Positions 43,021 to 55,203 are shown, numbered from the stretch's first letter. The stretch is DNA of 64,000 bases from Ostrinia nubilalis (GCF_963855985.1 NC_087096.1:15314001-15378000); one strand, 5' to 3'. The notes: generated from the sequence alone by a model not told the origin. Program-made: numbers and translations.

Positions 43021-44440
43021 GGCCAGTAGAATTAAACACAAAAATTGATTAAATCGGAAATAATTCCTACAAAAGATTTTTTTGCTTTAATGGCTTCATT
43101 GGTTGCCCATTAAGACTCTCCTAAGTTTTCGACTTCGACGGAGTTGTGCTTAAGTGGTGGGGGCCCCCGAAAGGGGCGTTTTTTCGGTTTTCCGGTTATA
43201 CCGCGTAAGGGCTTACCCTATCGAAAAGTGGTCTTCCTGACGGTTGAAGGGCATTTAATCCTGCATTGAATAAGACCAAATTCATATGTTTTGGACAAAC
43301 CGTTCTCGCGCTAAAGTTCGGCAAAGTAGAAAATATACGTATAATTAATGACCCTCTCCACGTCCAATGGTTTGTTACCCACATGCTTCCAAGCCTTGTA
43401 AAGGGTCGCCTTAACCAGTGTAACCCTAACAAGGCTCACGAGTTTGATTCGCTTATCCTTGTTCGTCCCAGCCGTTCCTTAACTGCGGTTGCTGCACCTC
43501 ATCCTGGCACTCTCCTGAACGACTCTGTGTTACCTAATGTGGCTGCCCCTCTTCCTTGTACCCTCCTGTACGATTTCATTGCTTAGCCATATGCCTGGTC
43601 CAAGGTTCGACGCCACAAAATCAACTTCGTACGAGTGAAAATAGTTTAAATACTATTTCCCGTGCTTGCAACATTTTTCTTTACTGCTTCGCCTCTATTA
43701 GTCGTAGAGTGATTGTATATATCCTATAGCCTTCCTCAATGTATGAGCTATTCAACACAAAAATAATGATTTCAATCAAACTAGTAATTCTTAAGATTAG
43801 CGCGTTCAAACAAACAAACAAAAAACTCTTCAGCGTTTTAATATGAACTTGTTGTTGTTGATTTTTGGCGTCGAACCTTAGACCAGGCATACGGCTAGGC
43901 AATGTAGTTATGCAGGAGGATACAAGGAAGAGGAACAGCCACAGTAGGTAACACAGAGTCGTTCAGGTGAGTGCCAGGAAGAGGTGCAGCAACCGCAGTT
44001 AAGGAACGGCTGGGACGAACAAGGATAGGCGCATCAAGCTCGTAAGCCTTGATAGGGTTACACTGGTTGAGGTGGCCCTTTTCAAGACTTGGAAGCCTGT
44101 GGGTAACAAACCATTGGACGTGGAGAGGGTCATTAATTATACGTATATTTTCTACTTTGCCGAACTTTAGCGCGAGAACGGTTTGTCCAAAACATATGAA
44201 TTTGGTCTTATTAAATGCCCTTCAACCGTCATGAAGACCACTTTTTGATAGGGTAAGTCCTTTACGCGGTATAACCGGAAAACCGAAAAAATGCCTCTTT
44301 CGGGGGCCCCCACCACTTAAGCACAACTCCGTCGAAGTCGAAAACTTAGGAGAGTCTTAATGGGCAACCAATGAAGCCATTAAAACAATAAAATCTTTTG
44401 TAGGAATTATTTCCGATTTAAAAGCTAATTCTACTGGACT
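43021..44440. mobile_element. 1.4-kb palindromic element with arms of about 580 bp
   Basis: 43021-43610 and 43865-44440 are inverted copies at high identity, with small indels (for example about 11 extra bases near 43257 in the left arm). The ends resemble GGCCAGTAGAATTA / TAATTCTACTGGACT. Each arm contains a frame of about 100 codons (left arm: plus strand 43266-43586) beginning with 'KTKFICFGQTVLALKFGKVE'. Most differences between the arms change the residue, so I see no sign of coding constraint since duplication. The loop is a copy of the 42160-42440 repeat. It could be a foldback DNA element or an inverted duplication. Confidence 0.7.
43613..43862 (+). repeat. Dispersed repeat copy in the palindrome loop
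   Basis: Matches the 42160-42440 repeat ('GTATATATCCTATAGCCTTC', 'AGATTAGCGCGTTCAAACAA'). It fills nearly the whole loop of the palindrome. Confidence 0.65.
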
Positions 44441-44603
44441 ATATGGCGTTAAAAACCATCTACTCTTTTGTGGGACGCGAAAAATATTTTTCATTCTCAA
44501 TTGATGTCATTTCGTTTAAAAATAGAATATAGAGAAAGCAAGCGACAACTATTTCCCTCGACGCTCAACAACGTCAACTGGCTGCAACGAAAACGACCAA
44601 AAA

Positions 44604-44653
44604 GTACCGGACACTCCGGACACCCCGGACCCTCCGGACACTTCGGACAGTCT
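44604..44653 (+). repeat. Short minisatellite, CCGGACACT-like 9-mers
   Basis: About five units of CCGGACAC(T/C) and variants (CCGGACCCT, TCGGACAG). It is GC-rich within AT-rich surroundings. Confidence 0.7.
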
Positions 44654-44819
44654 CTCGCCTGTTTTTGTCTAGTCTAGACCCACTTCCAAGTGTAGTAATG
44701 TTTTATGGACCATTCTGTCGGTGAAAGAAAGAAGTGGGCAGATAAATCGTTTTTCGATATTTTTCGAATCTTTTAGAATTCTAGAGAATTCCAAAAAATG
44801 CACCGATTTTTAGTTTTGA
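44654..44819. other. Non-coding spacer
   Basis: Nothing recognised except 'TTTTTCGATATTTTTCGAATC'-like short repeats near 44749. Confidence 0.4.
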
Positions 44820-45006
44820 GGCAGCAAGTTTCTAGAGTGGAGGCCACGTTCCGGAAAGCGCAGCGTAGGACGTCCACCCACAAGGTGGACCGACGACCTC
44901 ATAAAGGTAGTAGGAAGCCGCCATCAACCGGCCATTGTGGAAATCATTGGGGAGACCTATGTTCAGCAGTGGACGTGCTATGGCTGAAATGATGATGATG
45001 ATGATG
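44820..45006 (-). repeat. Dispersed repeat (GGACGTCCACTGCTGAACA family), near-whole copy
   Basis: On the minus strand it has the CATCAT run, 'AGCCATAGCACGTCCACTGC', 'GGTCGTCGGTCCACCTTGTG' and 'GGACGTCCTACGCTGCGCTT'. This copy shows the sequence interrupted by a MITE at 8167. Confidence 0.7.
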
Positions 45007-45130
45007 AGACGCATAATAATATGCGTGGTTCTTACTAAAGTCTGAAAATAGGGTTTGATTGTTGTAATGGAATAGAAAGACGCACGCTAAACTCTTTCTC
45101 AAAATTTCTCTAACTCTATTAAAAGCTAGG

Positions 45131-45319
45131 TATAGTTCGTTTCATCCACGAAGACATCCATCAAGGGAAGCGCGGGGTGCGGGGAGTAAGCTCCGAGCAA
45201 TCCGAGCGTCATTATTGTAGTGTGCGTGTGCACTCATAGATGATTTAGCGTGTACCGATAACACTCAAACATTAGCGGAAGAATGGTGGGGCTCGTCTTC
45301 GTGGATGAAACGATCTATA
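45131..45319. mobile_element. MITE, about 190 bp, TIR TATAGWTCGTTTCATCCACG
   Basis: The left end TATAGTTCGTTTCATCCACG followed by AAGAC is mirrored at the right end with one or two mismatches. The interior is GC-richer and non-coding. TA at the ends would fit a Tc1/mariner-type target, but I cannot prove the superfamily. Confidence 0.7.
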
Positions 45320-45842
45320 ATTATTTAAAATGTATCGGAAAAACAATAGAGTGAAAGAACCCGATAAGTTTCAACCAAAAAACCTCGAATGAGCGTTTAA
45401 AATCAAAACCGTCGTTTTTCCCGCGTTGTTTCCTTTGCGACGGTCGGACAATTTATCACGACCCCGGCTAGGGGTGCGCATGTTAATTTTGATATCGATA
45501 ATGCGAGATGAAAATCTTAGTATACATTTAGGCAAATCTGCTCTAGAGAAAATGCATTGTTAGGTACGAGTAAATTCAGTTTTGTTAGTGTTTTGGAAAG
45601 AAATCAATTCAAGAAAATAAACATTTGTCATGAAGCCAATGTAAAAGAAGAAAAAATACACTAATGCGTTTGTTTAATCGAACCATAATATTACAAAGTC
45701 TGACAGCACTTCTGTTTTATAAACACGTTTTTCAATGAGATTTTGGACTGTAATGAAATTGTCAAAATATGAATGCGAGTTGCTGTAAAAAAGCAGTTTA
45801 GATTCACAACTTCGAGACTATGATTGGTAAATTGTTTGAAGT
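45320..45842. other. Non-coding stretch
   Basis: No gene recognised. Confidence 0.5.
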
Positions 45843-46005
45843 CATCATCATCATCATCTCAGCCATAGGATGTCCACTACTGAACAAAGGCCTTCCTCAA
45901 TGCTTTCCATGCTGCCCGGTTGGTAGCGGCCTGCGTCCAACGCCTTCCTGCTACATTTATAATGTCGTCGGTTTACCTTGTGGGTGGACGTCTCATGCTG
46001 CGTTT
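45843..46005 (+). repeat. Dispersed repeat (GGACGTCCACTGCTGAACA family)
   Basis: ATCATCATCATCATCTCAGCC, then 'TAGGATGTCCACTACTGAAC' and 'TTGTGGGTGGACGTCTCATG'. More diverged than the 44820 copy. Confidence 0.65.
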
Positions 46006-48107
46006 GAAGTACCTATATTTATTTATTAATCTATCGACACATAATCGATATCACCGCACATCACTAGACAACACAAAAACAAAGTAACTCTGGAGATTGC
46101 AGCGGAATCTTCAGCCAGCAACGGTTTTCCTCTTTAAGACAATTAATGGACCGTCAACTGTTTCGGTTATTTATCTGTTTACGGTTAATTAGTTTTGTCA
46201 CTTGGCAAGGGACATGGTTTTTTGGATTAATGACTTGTTGCACTTTATTAAGTCAATGCATTTTTTGCAATGAACTTTACGATGCAGAAGAATTTTTTTA
46301 AAAATTGTGGGGCTTTTTTTTGGTAATGATTAAAAACCTTTAAACCAAACATGAAAATTACTAAGCAAATACATTAGCAACTTTGTTCAGTTCAGTATTC
46401 TGAAAGTCTTGTTTTATACTTTTTCAGCGTCGTTTTTTGTCGTAGTTGGGTTTTAGTTTTTTTTACTTTTTATACCGAAGTCAGCCCTATGGCTTCGGCA
46501 CAGTACCGATCACTGACGTTTGTCACAAAATGGTGCTTGACTCTTGAGACAAGCTAAATAACACCATATTGTTAATGACATTGAGCACACATTTTTTAAA
46601 TACCTTTACGAAGTAAACCTTCTGTACGTAGCACCTACTTATTATTATTTTGTGGTTATAGTTAGTATTATGTGTAGCTATGACAATATTTAAGTAATAA
46701 ATAATTATTTGACCGAAATAAATAAAAATATTGAGCAATTAAAGAACAATATACTTTAACACATTGATACTTCTCTTTAAAATCACAACAGGTAAAATAA
46801 AATGAACTTAATCTGCACGGAACATAAATAATTTTCATTTCCCACTACAACTTTCACGCGCGGCCATTAAGCAAGCAATCTGTACTTAATTTCGGAATTA
46901 AACAATTAAATCCGATATTAAACAATGAAAACATTAACCAAGAACAATTCGTTTTACCGTGTTTATGACAATTCTGCTCGGTGGAAAAGATAAAATATTA
47001 TGCTTGAAAATAAAACCCAACGAAGCGGGTGATCTGGTTAAATTTGTCCAACCCAAGTGTTTTATTGTTTCGTAGCCATTCGGATTAAAACTGGATATTT
47101 AAAGCTTTTGAAATAATATTATTGGGTTTTCAATTGTGAATTTTCTTAGTTTTGTTACTAACTTAAGAGCCATTTTACATTTTCGTGCGAAATTCTAAGA
47201 TTTTGGAAGCATGAATTACTATCTTAAGCAACACCCAGAGATTATTTAATAACTGCGAAAGATAGGTCAATCCTTGGTGTTGACCATTAATGAAACGGAT
47301 TTACTAAAATTCTTTTGCTTAATTCACAGTGCCCCATCTCCCACAACCATTTTACGGAAAAATTGCCGCAGACTCATTTTCAAAGTCCTGTATCTATTAT
47401 TTATGCTCATATAATAAGCTTAAAAATATATAGTAATCATCGGACATATATTCTTGTAGTCCATTAATGAAATAGATTCTTGAATTTCATTACCATTATT
47501 GAGTAAAATCTAAAAATAATTTGGCAAATTTGAAGATTAACGTCACATTTTCATCGTGGTTTTTGGTTTAAAAACACAGCAATAACTGCAATAAAAGTAT
47601 CCCAAAATAAAGAATATTCGTTGTAGAATTGATTTCTACAGTTATTGTTTAAATATTAGTAACCACTTTGTCAAAATATTGATGTGAATATCAGTATAAA
47701 TTACAATGCGCAAGCCGACATCGATTAGTATGGCGCGAGCGCCCGTCAAGGCAGGACCTGTGTCATTTTTCCCGCCGTGACGTTTACGTGCGTTCGTGTC
47801 GTAAAGCGGTGATTTGTACGGCGACCAAATACATTTGATACTATGCCGAGAGGCTATTTCGAGTCGGCCGGCCGAGCAGAAATTGAAATGATGAATTTTA
47901 ATTTCTTTGACGGATCTGGGTGTAACTATGTATAATATGTAGGTACCATGTATTTAATTTAATAAATAAATTATAAAAAAGTATATCCATTATGCTAGCA
48001 CCCTTAACACAAGCATATTGGTTGCCTACTTTTGGACTAGATGGCGCTGTGAAATTGTTCAAAGATTTGTTTATTTATTTATCCGCTTTGAGTTTTGTTT
48101 CGTGAAG
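46006..48107. other. AT-rich non-coding stretch; CpG-rich patch at 47705-47880
   Basis: No gene is visible over 2.1 kb. The patch with 'GGCGCGAGCGCCCGTCAAGG' near 47730 stands out by composition and may be a scrap of a dispersed element. Confidence 0.5.
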
Positions 48108-49012
48108 AAAAAAAACCGGCCAAGTGCGAGTCGGACTCGCGCACCGAGGGTTCCGTACAAACCTGCAAGGTTTACAAAGTTCGTTCATTACGACAATCGA
48201 GTCATAACTATGTTTTTTTTTTTCACGGGTTAAAGGCAATTAGATCTAAGTATTTGATATGAATTTCAACTTGATAGCTCTACGCGTTCATGAGGAAAAA
48301 AGTAATAAGTTTATATTTATTAAAAAATATATATTTTGTAATGTAACTAAAAATTTAAGGTTTTCGGAATTTTTCCTTTATGTGTGCTATAAAACGTTGC
48401 TTCATGCCAAATTTCAAGATTCTAGGTCGACTGGAAGTACCCTTTAGGTTTTGATTCCCTTGCGAGTACTTGCGAGTTTCAAAATATGCAGCTTAAATTG
48501 CTGTTTCTTTTGATTGCGTTAACATAGAAGTTTGATTTTGTTACAGCTTAAAGGTATTATAGACCTGATTATTTGGTATGAATTTCAATTTAATACCTCT
48601 ACGCGTTTATGAGGAAATGGGTAGTAAGTTTAAAATTATTAAAAAAAAATATATTATGTGATGTAACTAAAAATGTATGGTTTTCGTAATTTTTTCTTTA
48701 TCTATGCTATAAGACGTTGCTTCGTACCAAATTTTAAGATTCTGAGTTCACGGGAAGCACCCTGTAGGTTTTGATTCCCTTGCAAGTGTCAAAAATTTGC
48801 GGCATAAACGGCTGTATCTTTTGATTACGTTGGCTTAGAAGTTTGATTTTTTCACAGCTTCAATGGACAGTAGACCTGAGTAATTGATATAAATTTCAGC
48901 TTCATACCTCCACGCGTTCCTGAGAAAAAGGGTCTTGACAGACGGACGGACGGACAACAAAGTGATCCTATAAGGGTTCCGTTTTTTCCTTTTGAGGTAC
49001 GGAACCCTAAAA
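48108..49012. repeat. Dispersed element (CCGGCCAAGTGCGAGTCGGAC ... TACGGAACCC)
   Basis: It opens with 'CGGCCAAGTGCGAGTCGGAC' and 'GAGGGTTCCGTACAAACCTG' and closes with 'GACGGACGGACGGACAACAA' and 'GAGGTACGGAACCCTAAAAA', so GGTTCCGTAC at the start is mirrored at the end. It holds three internal repeats about 310-320 bp apart (near 48257, 48577 and 48889, 'ATGAATTTCAACTTGATAGC'-like). It is a common arthropod non-coding element of unknown parent. Confidence 0.65.
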
Positions 49013-50455
49013 AGAAGCGTTTTGTTTCGAGAGGGAAGCTTTGTTGTTAAATCTATAGTAATAAAAGAGGAAAGATTTGATTGTTTGTTTGTTTGTTTGG
49101 AGGCAATAGCTCCGAAAAAAAATTCTTTCACGATTTAGAATCCTAATTTTTTTTCTATGTAGGCTATAAAATATTTTCAAAAACTATATTATTATAGTAC
49201 AAAATCTTTGATAAAATTCGACTTTTAATAAATAAATTAGATAACATATTAATACTTTTTTTTCAGTATGATTTTAGTACTTGTTTTTCAGAAATTCTAC
49301 GATTTAACTAAACTTCTAGTGTTTATATTTTATGCATAATTTATTAACTTCTAAAATATACATATATCCTATTGATAGATGACGTGCTTCGTATTTTATT
49401 AAAATTATTACCTGACTATGTTAAAAAGGTGTGGAATGTTATTTTGGAGATAACTTGGTTCCATAGAAATATAGAGAGATGCTAAGTAATGCGCTGAGTT
49501 CGAAACTCAGTGTCGTATTAGAAATTCACACATACAAAGAAATCAAATTATGTGCTCATTATCCACTGCGGTATCAGTATTCAACGTTCGAATAATCTTT
49601 AGTACTATGCAAGCAATATAAACTGTTTACATAATGACGTCGCTACTGTCATCATTGCTTTCACAAGCAATATGTTCCAATTTGTCCCTTGTCACATTTC
49701 CCTTTAGTTTCTGTGATCTGTGCTTGTTTCTAAGTTGATATCAATGAAATATTCCTTAGTACTTTTGATTTAATTTTTTTTTTGACACGTGTTTGAAAAA
49801 TCAAGGTCAGATTACAATAAAATAACAAGTGAAAACGTAACATTGCATTGCAACTCGCAATTTCGCAATATTGATGAGGAGATCCCATTGGAAAGTCTGT
49901 ATTCATTCCTAGGATTCCCCTAACACCATCAAATTCAAGAGACTTCAAGAGAGTGCAGTTTCCCATCTCATGCTTAGGGACCACGGTTTAAAATAGTGTG
50001 GTTGCATAGAGCCTGCAACGGGCAACCGCGTGCGCAGCTGCTCATACTAATTCTCGATAAAAAGCAAGTGTTGGCGCCCTCACGAGTTTTAGCGGAGTTC
50101 CACATGGTAGCGGGAGTAGACTTAATGGAAATCTATGCTTCTCCGACGACCAGTTGTATGTGGCATACTCCAGAGTATGCGCACACAATAGCCTGGTGAT
50201 TTTAACACCCGAAGGAAAAACAAAAAAACATTGTTTACAAAGAAATCTGCGGCAGGTGTAGTGTTTTAATTTTGTTTTAGAAAGATCTCATAATTTTGTA
50301 AGTATTCAAATATTTAAACATAATAATTTGTAGATTTTATATCAAAAAATATAATCATTTATTTTAACAAAATTAATTTTCTTAGAATATTTTAATTCTA
50401 TTAGAACCATTTTCCACTTCATCGCAGAAGAAGTCGCGGGCAAAAAGCTAGTATG
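49013..50455. other. Non-coding stretch
   Basis: No gene recognised. The 67-codon frame at 49996-50199 lies in GC-richer sequence with no family that I know. Confidence 0.45.
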
Positions 50456-50893
50456 AAATATGTAGTATTGCCCGCGGCTTCACCCGCTTGAAATTTAGTT
50501 TGTCACAGATCGTCATAAATTATAGCCTAACATTGTTATTCTGGTCGACGCCAGGGATGGATGAGCGTCGCTGTCGCTGGCGACAGGGTCTTCTGGTTCA
50601 GGGTTCATGGCGTAGGTCTCAGGCAAAATGAAATCCACTCGTAGAAATTAATAAATTCAGTGTATTCACGAAAATAATTACACACAGCACTAGAGTCGTA
50701 TCGGAACTGAGTGAACCAAAGGTCTTGCGATAGGAACTTCCGACCCGAGTGATAGTTGAACACAGACTGCCTAGTACTGCTGTACTGTACCTACTGTAAA
50801 GTTTCATCAAAATCTGTTCAGTAGTTTTTGCGTGAAAGTGTAACAAACATCCAGACATCCACACAAACTTTCGTATTTATAATATTAGTAAGA
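50456..50893 (+). repeat. Dispersed repeat (CCCGCGGCTTCACCCGC ... TTATAATATTAGTAAG), probably interrupted
   Basis: The start 'TGCCCGCGGCTTCACCCGCT' and end 'ACAAACTTTCGTATTTATAA' are typical of the family, but 50545-50770 does not match other copies and may be a separate insertion or divergence. Confidence 0.55.
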
Positions 50894-51162
50894 CTAGTAA
50901 GAAGTAAGATAGTAAGATGAATTATTTTAGTTATTTGTTTACTTATAATAATATTTATTTATTTATTTCTTAGCTCTGTCTGATAATGGATCTGGAGGAG
51001 ATGCAATGGCCACCTCCGTAACAAAACAATAGAACCCTATGGAGTTTGGGCTTGTGTGATTCGCCTTGACGAATATTTCGTATCCAGTCCAGGGCCCGAT
51101 GATGGAGCTGTAAAGGGGCAGATTTTTTTTTCACTATGTGACTGTCTTTATTTTGTACTTAA

Positions 51163-51929
51163 TATACAGGGTGTTTGGCGCATCGTGTGCCAAAATGATT
51201 TGGCGGATAGAATGGGTCATTTCCTATACTTTCAGCCCCCATAACACGTTCCATGTCAGGCGGCTACTTTTATATTAATTTTTAGTAATTTCACCAAAAT
51301 ACCCAAATCGCATCATTTAATTTCAATTTAAAAAAAAACTACTAGGCGTAGCCTCAAAGTAAATATTTTGTGAAGTTTTTACCTGCTTTGAACTTATTGT
51401 AAAGTAAAAAAAAGGTTCAAAATTCAAAATTTGAATATCAGTCCGAGTAGAGTCAATGCACTTATTTAAGGAATTTGTGAAGTTGTTGTTATTATTTAAA
51501 CATGATTAGTATACCGTTTGAATGGGGATAGACTAGAGAAGTTTTGATAAAATCCGAAGATCGCTATCTCTTTTAATTTTTTTATTATAGCCATGTAAAC
51601 TTAATTGTTCAGTCCATTTTTAACTTTTCGGAAAACTTCAAAGCTGAATTTAAAAAAAACTAGATGATATTTGCCGGTAAATTTAGATTTGATGCAACCC
51701 TACATCAATGCACGTCAAAACAAGATATTTACTTTGAGGCTACGCCTAGTAGTTTTTTTTAAATCGAAATTAAATGATGCGATTTGGGTATTTTGGTGAA
51801 ATTACTAAAAAAATTCATATAAAAGTAGCCGCCTGGCATGGAACGTGTTATGGGGGCTGAAAATATAGAAAATGACCCATTCTATCCGCCAAATAATTTT
51901 GGCACACGATGCGCCAAACACCCTGTATA
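51163..51929. mobile_element. Foldback element, 767 bp, ends TATACAGGGTGTTTGGCGCA
   Basis: Arms of about 206 bp (51163-51368 and 51724-51929) are inverted copies at high identity, including 'CCCCCATAACACGTTCCATG' and 'AAACTACTAGGCGTAGCCTC'. The ends are TATACAGGGTG / CACCCTGTATA. The 355-bp loop is AT-rich and non-coding. ACAGGGTG ends are common in insect repeats; the superfamily is not decided by what I can see. Confidence 0.8.
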
Positions 51930-52862
51930 TTTTACATATTATACCTATTCGTGTTTCATTATGAATCGAAATATAAAAGACTTATTAAACTCTATCAAAA
52001 ATTTAAATTAATTTATCAAGTTTGAATACCTCATTCTACCTTAAAATTAATAACTTAAATCAAGTCTTAATACGGTCACGGCTCAAGATTTTTTTGTCCA
52101 TTTCAGCGTTCTTTTTACTCTTTTGACGTTGCGTTGACAGCTTTTACCTAAATTCGCGCGGAATATTTTTGTGAAATGGCTCTTAATAATTAACTCACTC
52201 GTTAGCGATGGCTTTAAAATGTAAACTCTAGGTTGTAGCTTACTGGTCTCAATACTATGTATAAGTAAGATATTCATTGAAATCGCACACACGTAAAAGA
52301 CTTCGATCTTAATAGACTATTTGACACCACCAATCAATTGCCGTTCTTTTTTTTATGCAGGACAAGGCAGGTATTAAAACGAGCCTCTCCCATAGATTTT
52401 GTATGGCAAAGTTGAAAAGTTGTGATTTCGAATAATTGGGGAATGGTGTCAATTATTCTATCGTGTTGGTGTTAGACTGCCCGCTAAACCGTGGTAAACC
52501 CACTCGTAACAATGCACAAGTGTCTTAGCTTATCACGAGGGGTTAACGGGACTAACAGCCTTTTTATTAAAATTTTAGTAGGTACTTACAGCTACTACAC
52601 CTTGCTTTACAAATTGTGGACAGATCTTGGAATACATACATACCTACATATTGTATAGTATTAATTATCAATTAAATTTCTCCAACGCTTGCCAACGTCA
52701 ATTACAATATGCCGTATTAATTGGACAAATTGCTATGAGATTGATTATATTATTAGCTAAATTATATTATTATTGTAAACGGCATTTACGTACAAAATAA
52801 ACTAGGGATTTATAAATATTTAAGCTTTTATAGTTGGTAGGTCCTTGGAATTTATTATACTA
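51930..52862. other. AT-rich non-coding stretch
   Basis: No gene recognised. Confidence 0.5.
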
Positions 52863-53045
52863 CTAGCGGCCGCCCGCGACTTCGTACGCGTGGACCCCGT
52901 TTTACCCTCTTAGGGGTTGACTTTTATAAACTCCGTTCTTAGCGGATGTCTACACCCTATAAGGAACCACCTACCTGCCAAATTTCAAGTTTGTAGGTCT
53001 TGTAGTTTCTGAGATTTTGTGATTAATCAGTGAGTGGTATTTCGC
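52863..53045 (+). repeat. Dispersed repeat (GCGGCCGCCCGCGACTTCGTACGC family)
   Basis: 'CTAGCGGCCGCCCGCGACTT', 'TTTTACCCTCTTAGGGGTTG', 'TATAAGGAACCACCTACCTG' and 'TTCTGAGATTTTGTGATTAA' follow the order seen at 17930 and 35882. Confidence 0.65.
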
Positions 53046-53393
53046 TTATAAATACATAAATAGATTAAGTACGATTACTACATAGTTATATCCCAAGATC
53101 GTAATATTCTTTAGTCTATTCAATTAAAATACTACTTACGTGCATATTATGCTGATAACTTCGTAATAAAATGTTTCTTTACTGCGAATTTTCATTGAAA
53201 CTTCTCAAGAGCTATAAAAAATTCCGAGAAAGTAGCATAAAGGCCAGCGCTCTGGCAAGCTATTATTTCTAAAAGGACTGAATGAAAAACCTCTTATGCT
53301 TTTAATTTCGCTTGCATCTTTATCTTTTAGTTTGAAAAATACAAAACGCTTGGAAAAATAGCACTTGCGGACACAAATAAGAATATTCTAAGG

Positions 53394-53640
53394 ACTAGCT
53401 GTGCCCGCGACTTCGTACATCTGAAACAGTTTGAATATATTTCCCGATTTTGTAACATTTTTCTTTTCTGATCCGCCCCTATTGGCTGTAGGGTGATCTT
53501 AAGTATATAGCCTAAAATCTTCCTCAATAAATAGTTTCGCAACACAAAAATATTTTTTCAAATCGGACCAGTACCTAGTTCCTGAGATTAGCGCGTTCAA
53601 CCAATCAAACAAACTCTTCAGCTTTATAATATTAAAGTAC
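53394..53640 (+). repeat. Dispersed repeat, third copy of the 42160 family
   Basis: Begins 'CTAGCTGTGCCCGCGACTTC', has 'GATCCGCCCCTATTGGCTGT' and 'GAGATTAGCGCGTTCAACCA', and ends 'CTTCAGCTTTATAATATTAA'. This copy shows that the CCCGCGACTTCG start and the TTATAATATTA end belong to one element. Confidence 0.65.
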
Positions 53641-54512
53641 CTATGATAGGTACAGATAAGTTATTCCGTTGTTATGAGGTACGCTGAAGTATTCTACCTA
53701 CATTACCCTTTTATCTCAGTTGTTACACGCGATGGAAGAATAACCATTTAGTGGAAGGTCCAATGGACGGATGACCCAGTTGCGGTATCGAGGAGGTTTT
53801 AGATTGCCTTGGCTATCGGAGCGTGGATTCTCAGTGAAATCAATGGAGAAATATTTTGAGATGATGATAAAAGGTCTTGAATACTGTTTATTTGTCCAAA
53901 TAATTTAAACATTTCTAAGTTTGTATACTTATACTTAATGCCCTTGTTTACACGATCCCAAAGATTTTTTTATTAGTCATTTATTTACTATGCTTATAAA
54001 GCTGAAAGATTTGCTGTATGTTTGTATTGAATATACTCCGGCAAAGCTAGTGAATAATAAATTTGATGACGTAATTTGAATTTTAAGGCATAAATGTACA
54101 AATAAATGATATTTCCTGTTCCAAAAAGCTAGTATCTTTGAATATAAAGAAAAATATTCAAGCTCCTAGATTCCAACGATTAACATAGACGGGCCGTAGC
54201 TCACCCGCCATTGTGCGCGTTATGAATTTCATAAATAAACACAAAACATTTTAATTAAACTGTATCTGTGCTTAGCTCGCTGTGTTTTGGCCTGTACTAT
54301 GTTTTTGATTATTTTGCTTAAATCTGAGAGAGTATTGCGTAGTGGGTTTTGGCTTTTTTCAGGTTATGTAGGTACTAACAAATATAACTGAATGTTATGT
54401 AGGCTATTTTAGTCTATTTCGTGTTTAAAGTCATAGGTGTTTGAGTAGGTATTGTTTCCTAAATAAGCCATAGACCATATTAGGAGATAAGACTGAAGGT
54501 CATAGACTTATT
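53641..54512. other. Non-coding stretch
   Basis: No gene recognised. Confidence 0.5.
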
Positions 54513-54730
54513 AACTCTGAAAGGGATCAACACCACCGGTATCGGTATCGCCTTTCGTGAGCTGTCATCGAATTTCGCGCGCTGTCAACCGCAAGACGAG
54601 GCATTTACGTTACAGTGCATCTGCACTACCTACCTACACCTATCTAGGTGTGCGTCGCAGTATGGAGTTTGTTTCATACAAATAGTACTGACCGCCTTGA
54701 GTTGATACGGTTGCGATCCCTTTCCAGTTT
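54513..54730. mobile_element. Candidate MITE, about 218 bp
   Basis: AACTCTGAAAGGGATCAACA at the left is mirrored imperfectly by 'GTTGCGATCCCTTTCCAGTT' at the right. The interior is GC-richer and contains a GATACGG / ACCGGTATC pair. No target-site duplication is obvious. Confidence 0.45.
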
Positions 54731-55098
54731 AAAATTATATTCAATTGAGCATTGAGTCCTGTGATTATTTATGACACTATTAAAATTAAAATTGTAAACA
54801 TTCTACTTATTGTAACAGAAACGAGAAACAAACGAGGTTCCACCGAGTTATCTTAGTAGGGATGAAGATAATAACAACTGCAGTGAGGTACACAATCATA
54901 ATTGTAATAGGATTAGTGCAATGGATAAGTGTAAATCCGGTGCAGCCAGGCTTTTTGTACAGTCAGCACATCAGACTGTACATTTTTGTAGCAAAATAGC
55001 TTCTATTGCAACTTACATAGATGCCACAGTGTTTAGTTTGCTGTACTGTAGTATAATGTCGCAATATCGTTGCCGTTTACATAAATGCCTTAGCATGA
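54731..55098. other. Non-coding; small palindrome near 54956-54983
   Basis: GTACAGTC...GACTGTAC forms a short hairpin. No gene recognised. Confidence 0.4.
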
Positions 55099-55203
55099 GT
55101 TGCACCACCTAACTTTGACCGTAACTATAACGATAACCGGTGTTTTTTGTATGGAGTTGACAGATTTTTGACGTTTGTCAAAGTTAAAGTAAGATGGTGC
55201 AAC
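55099..55203. mobile_element. MITE, about 105 bp, TIR GTTGCACCACCTAACTTTGAC
   Basis: GTTGCACCACCTAACTTTGA is mirrored by GTCAAAGTTAAAGTAAGATG plus GTGCAAC at the right end with a small offset. The middle has 'CGATAACCGGTGTTTTTTGT'. I know this as a frequent lepidopteran short repeat. Confidence 0.65.

Noticed and set aside
53397..53640. Separate families for CCCGCGACTTCG starts and TTATAATATTA ends
   Set aside because: This copy carries both in one element, so they are treated as parts of related repeats.
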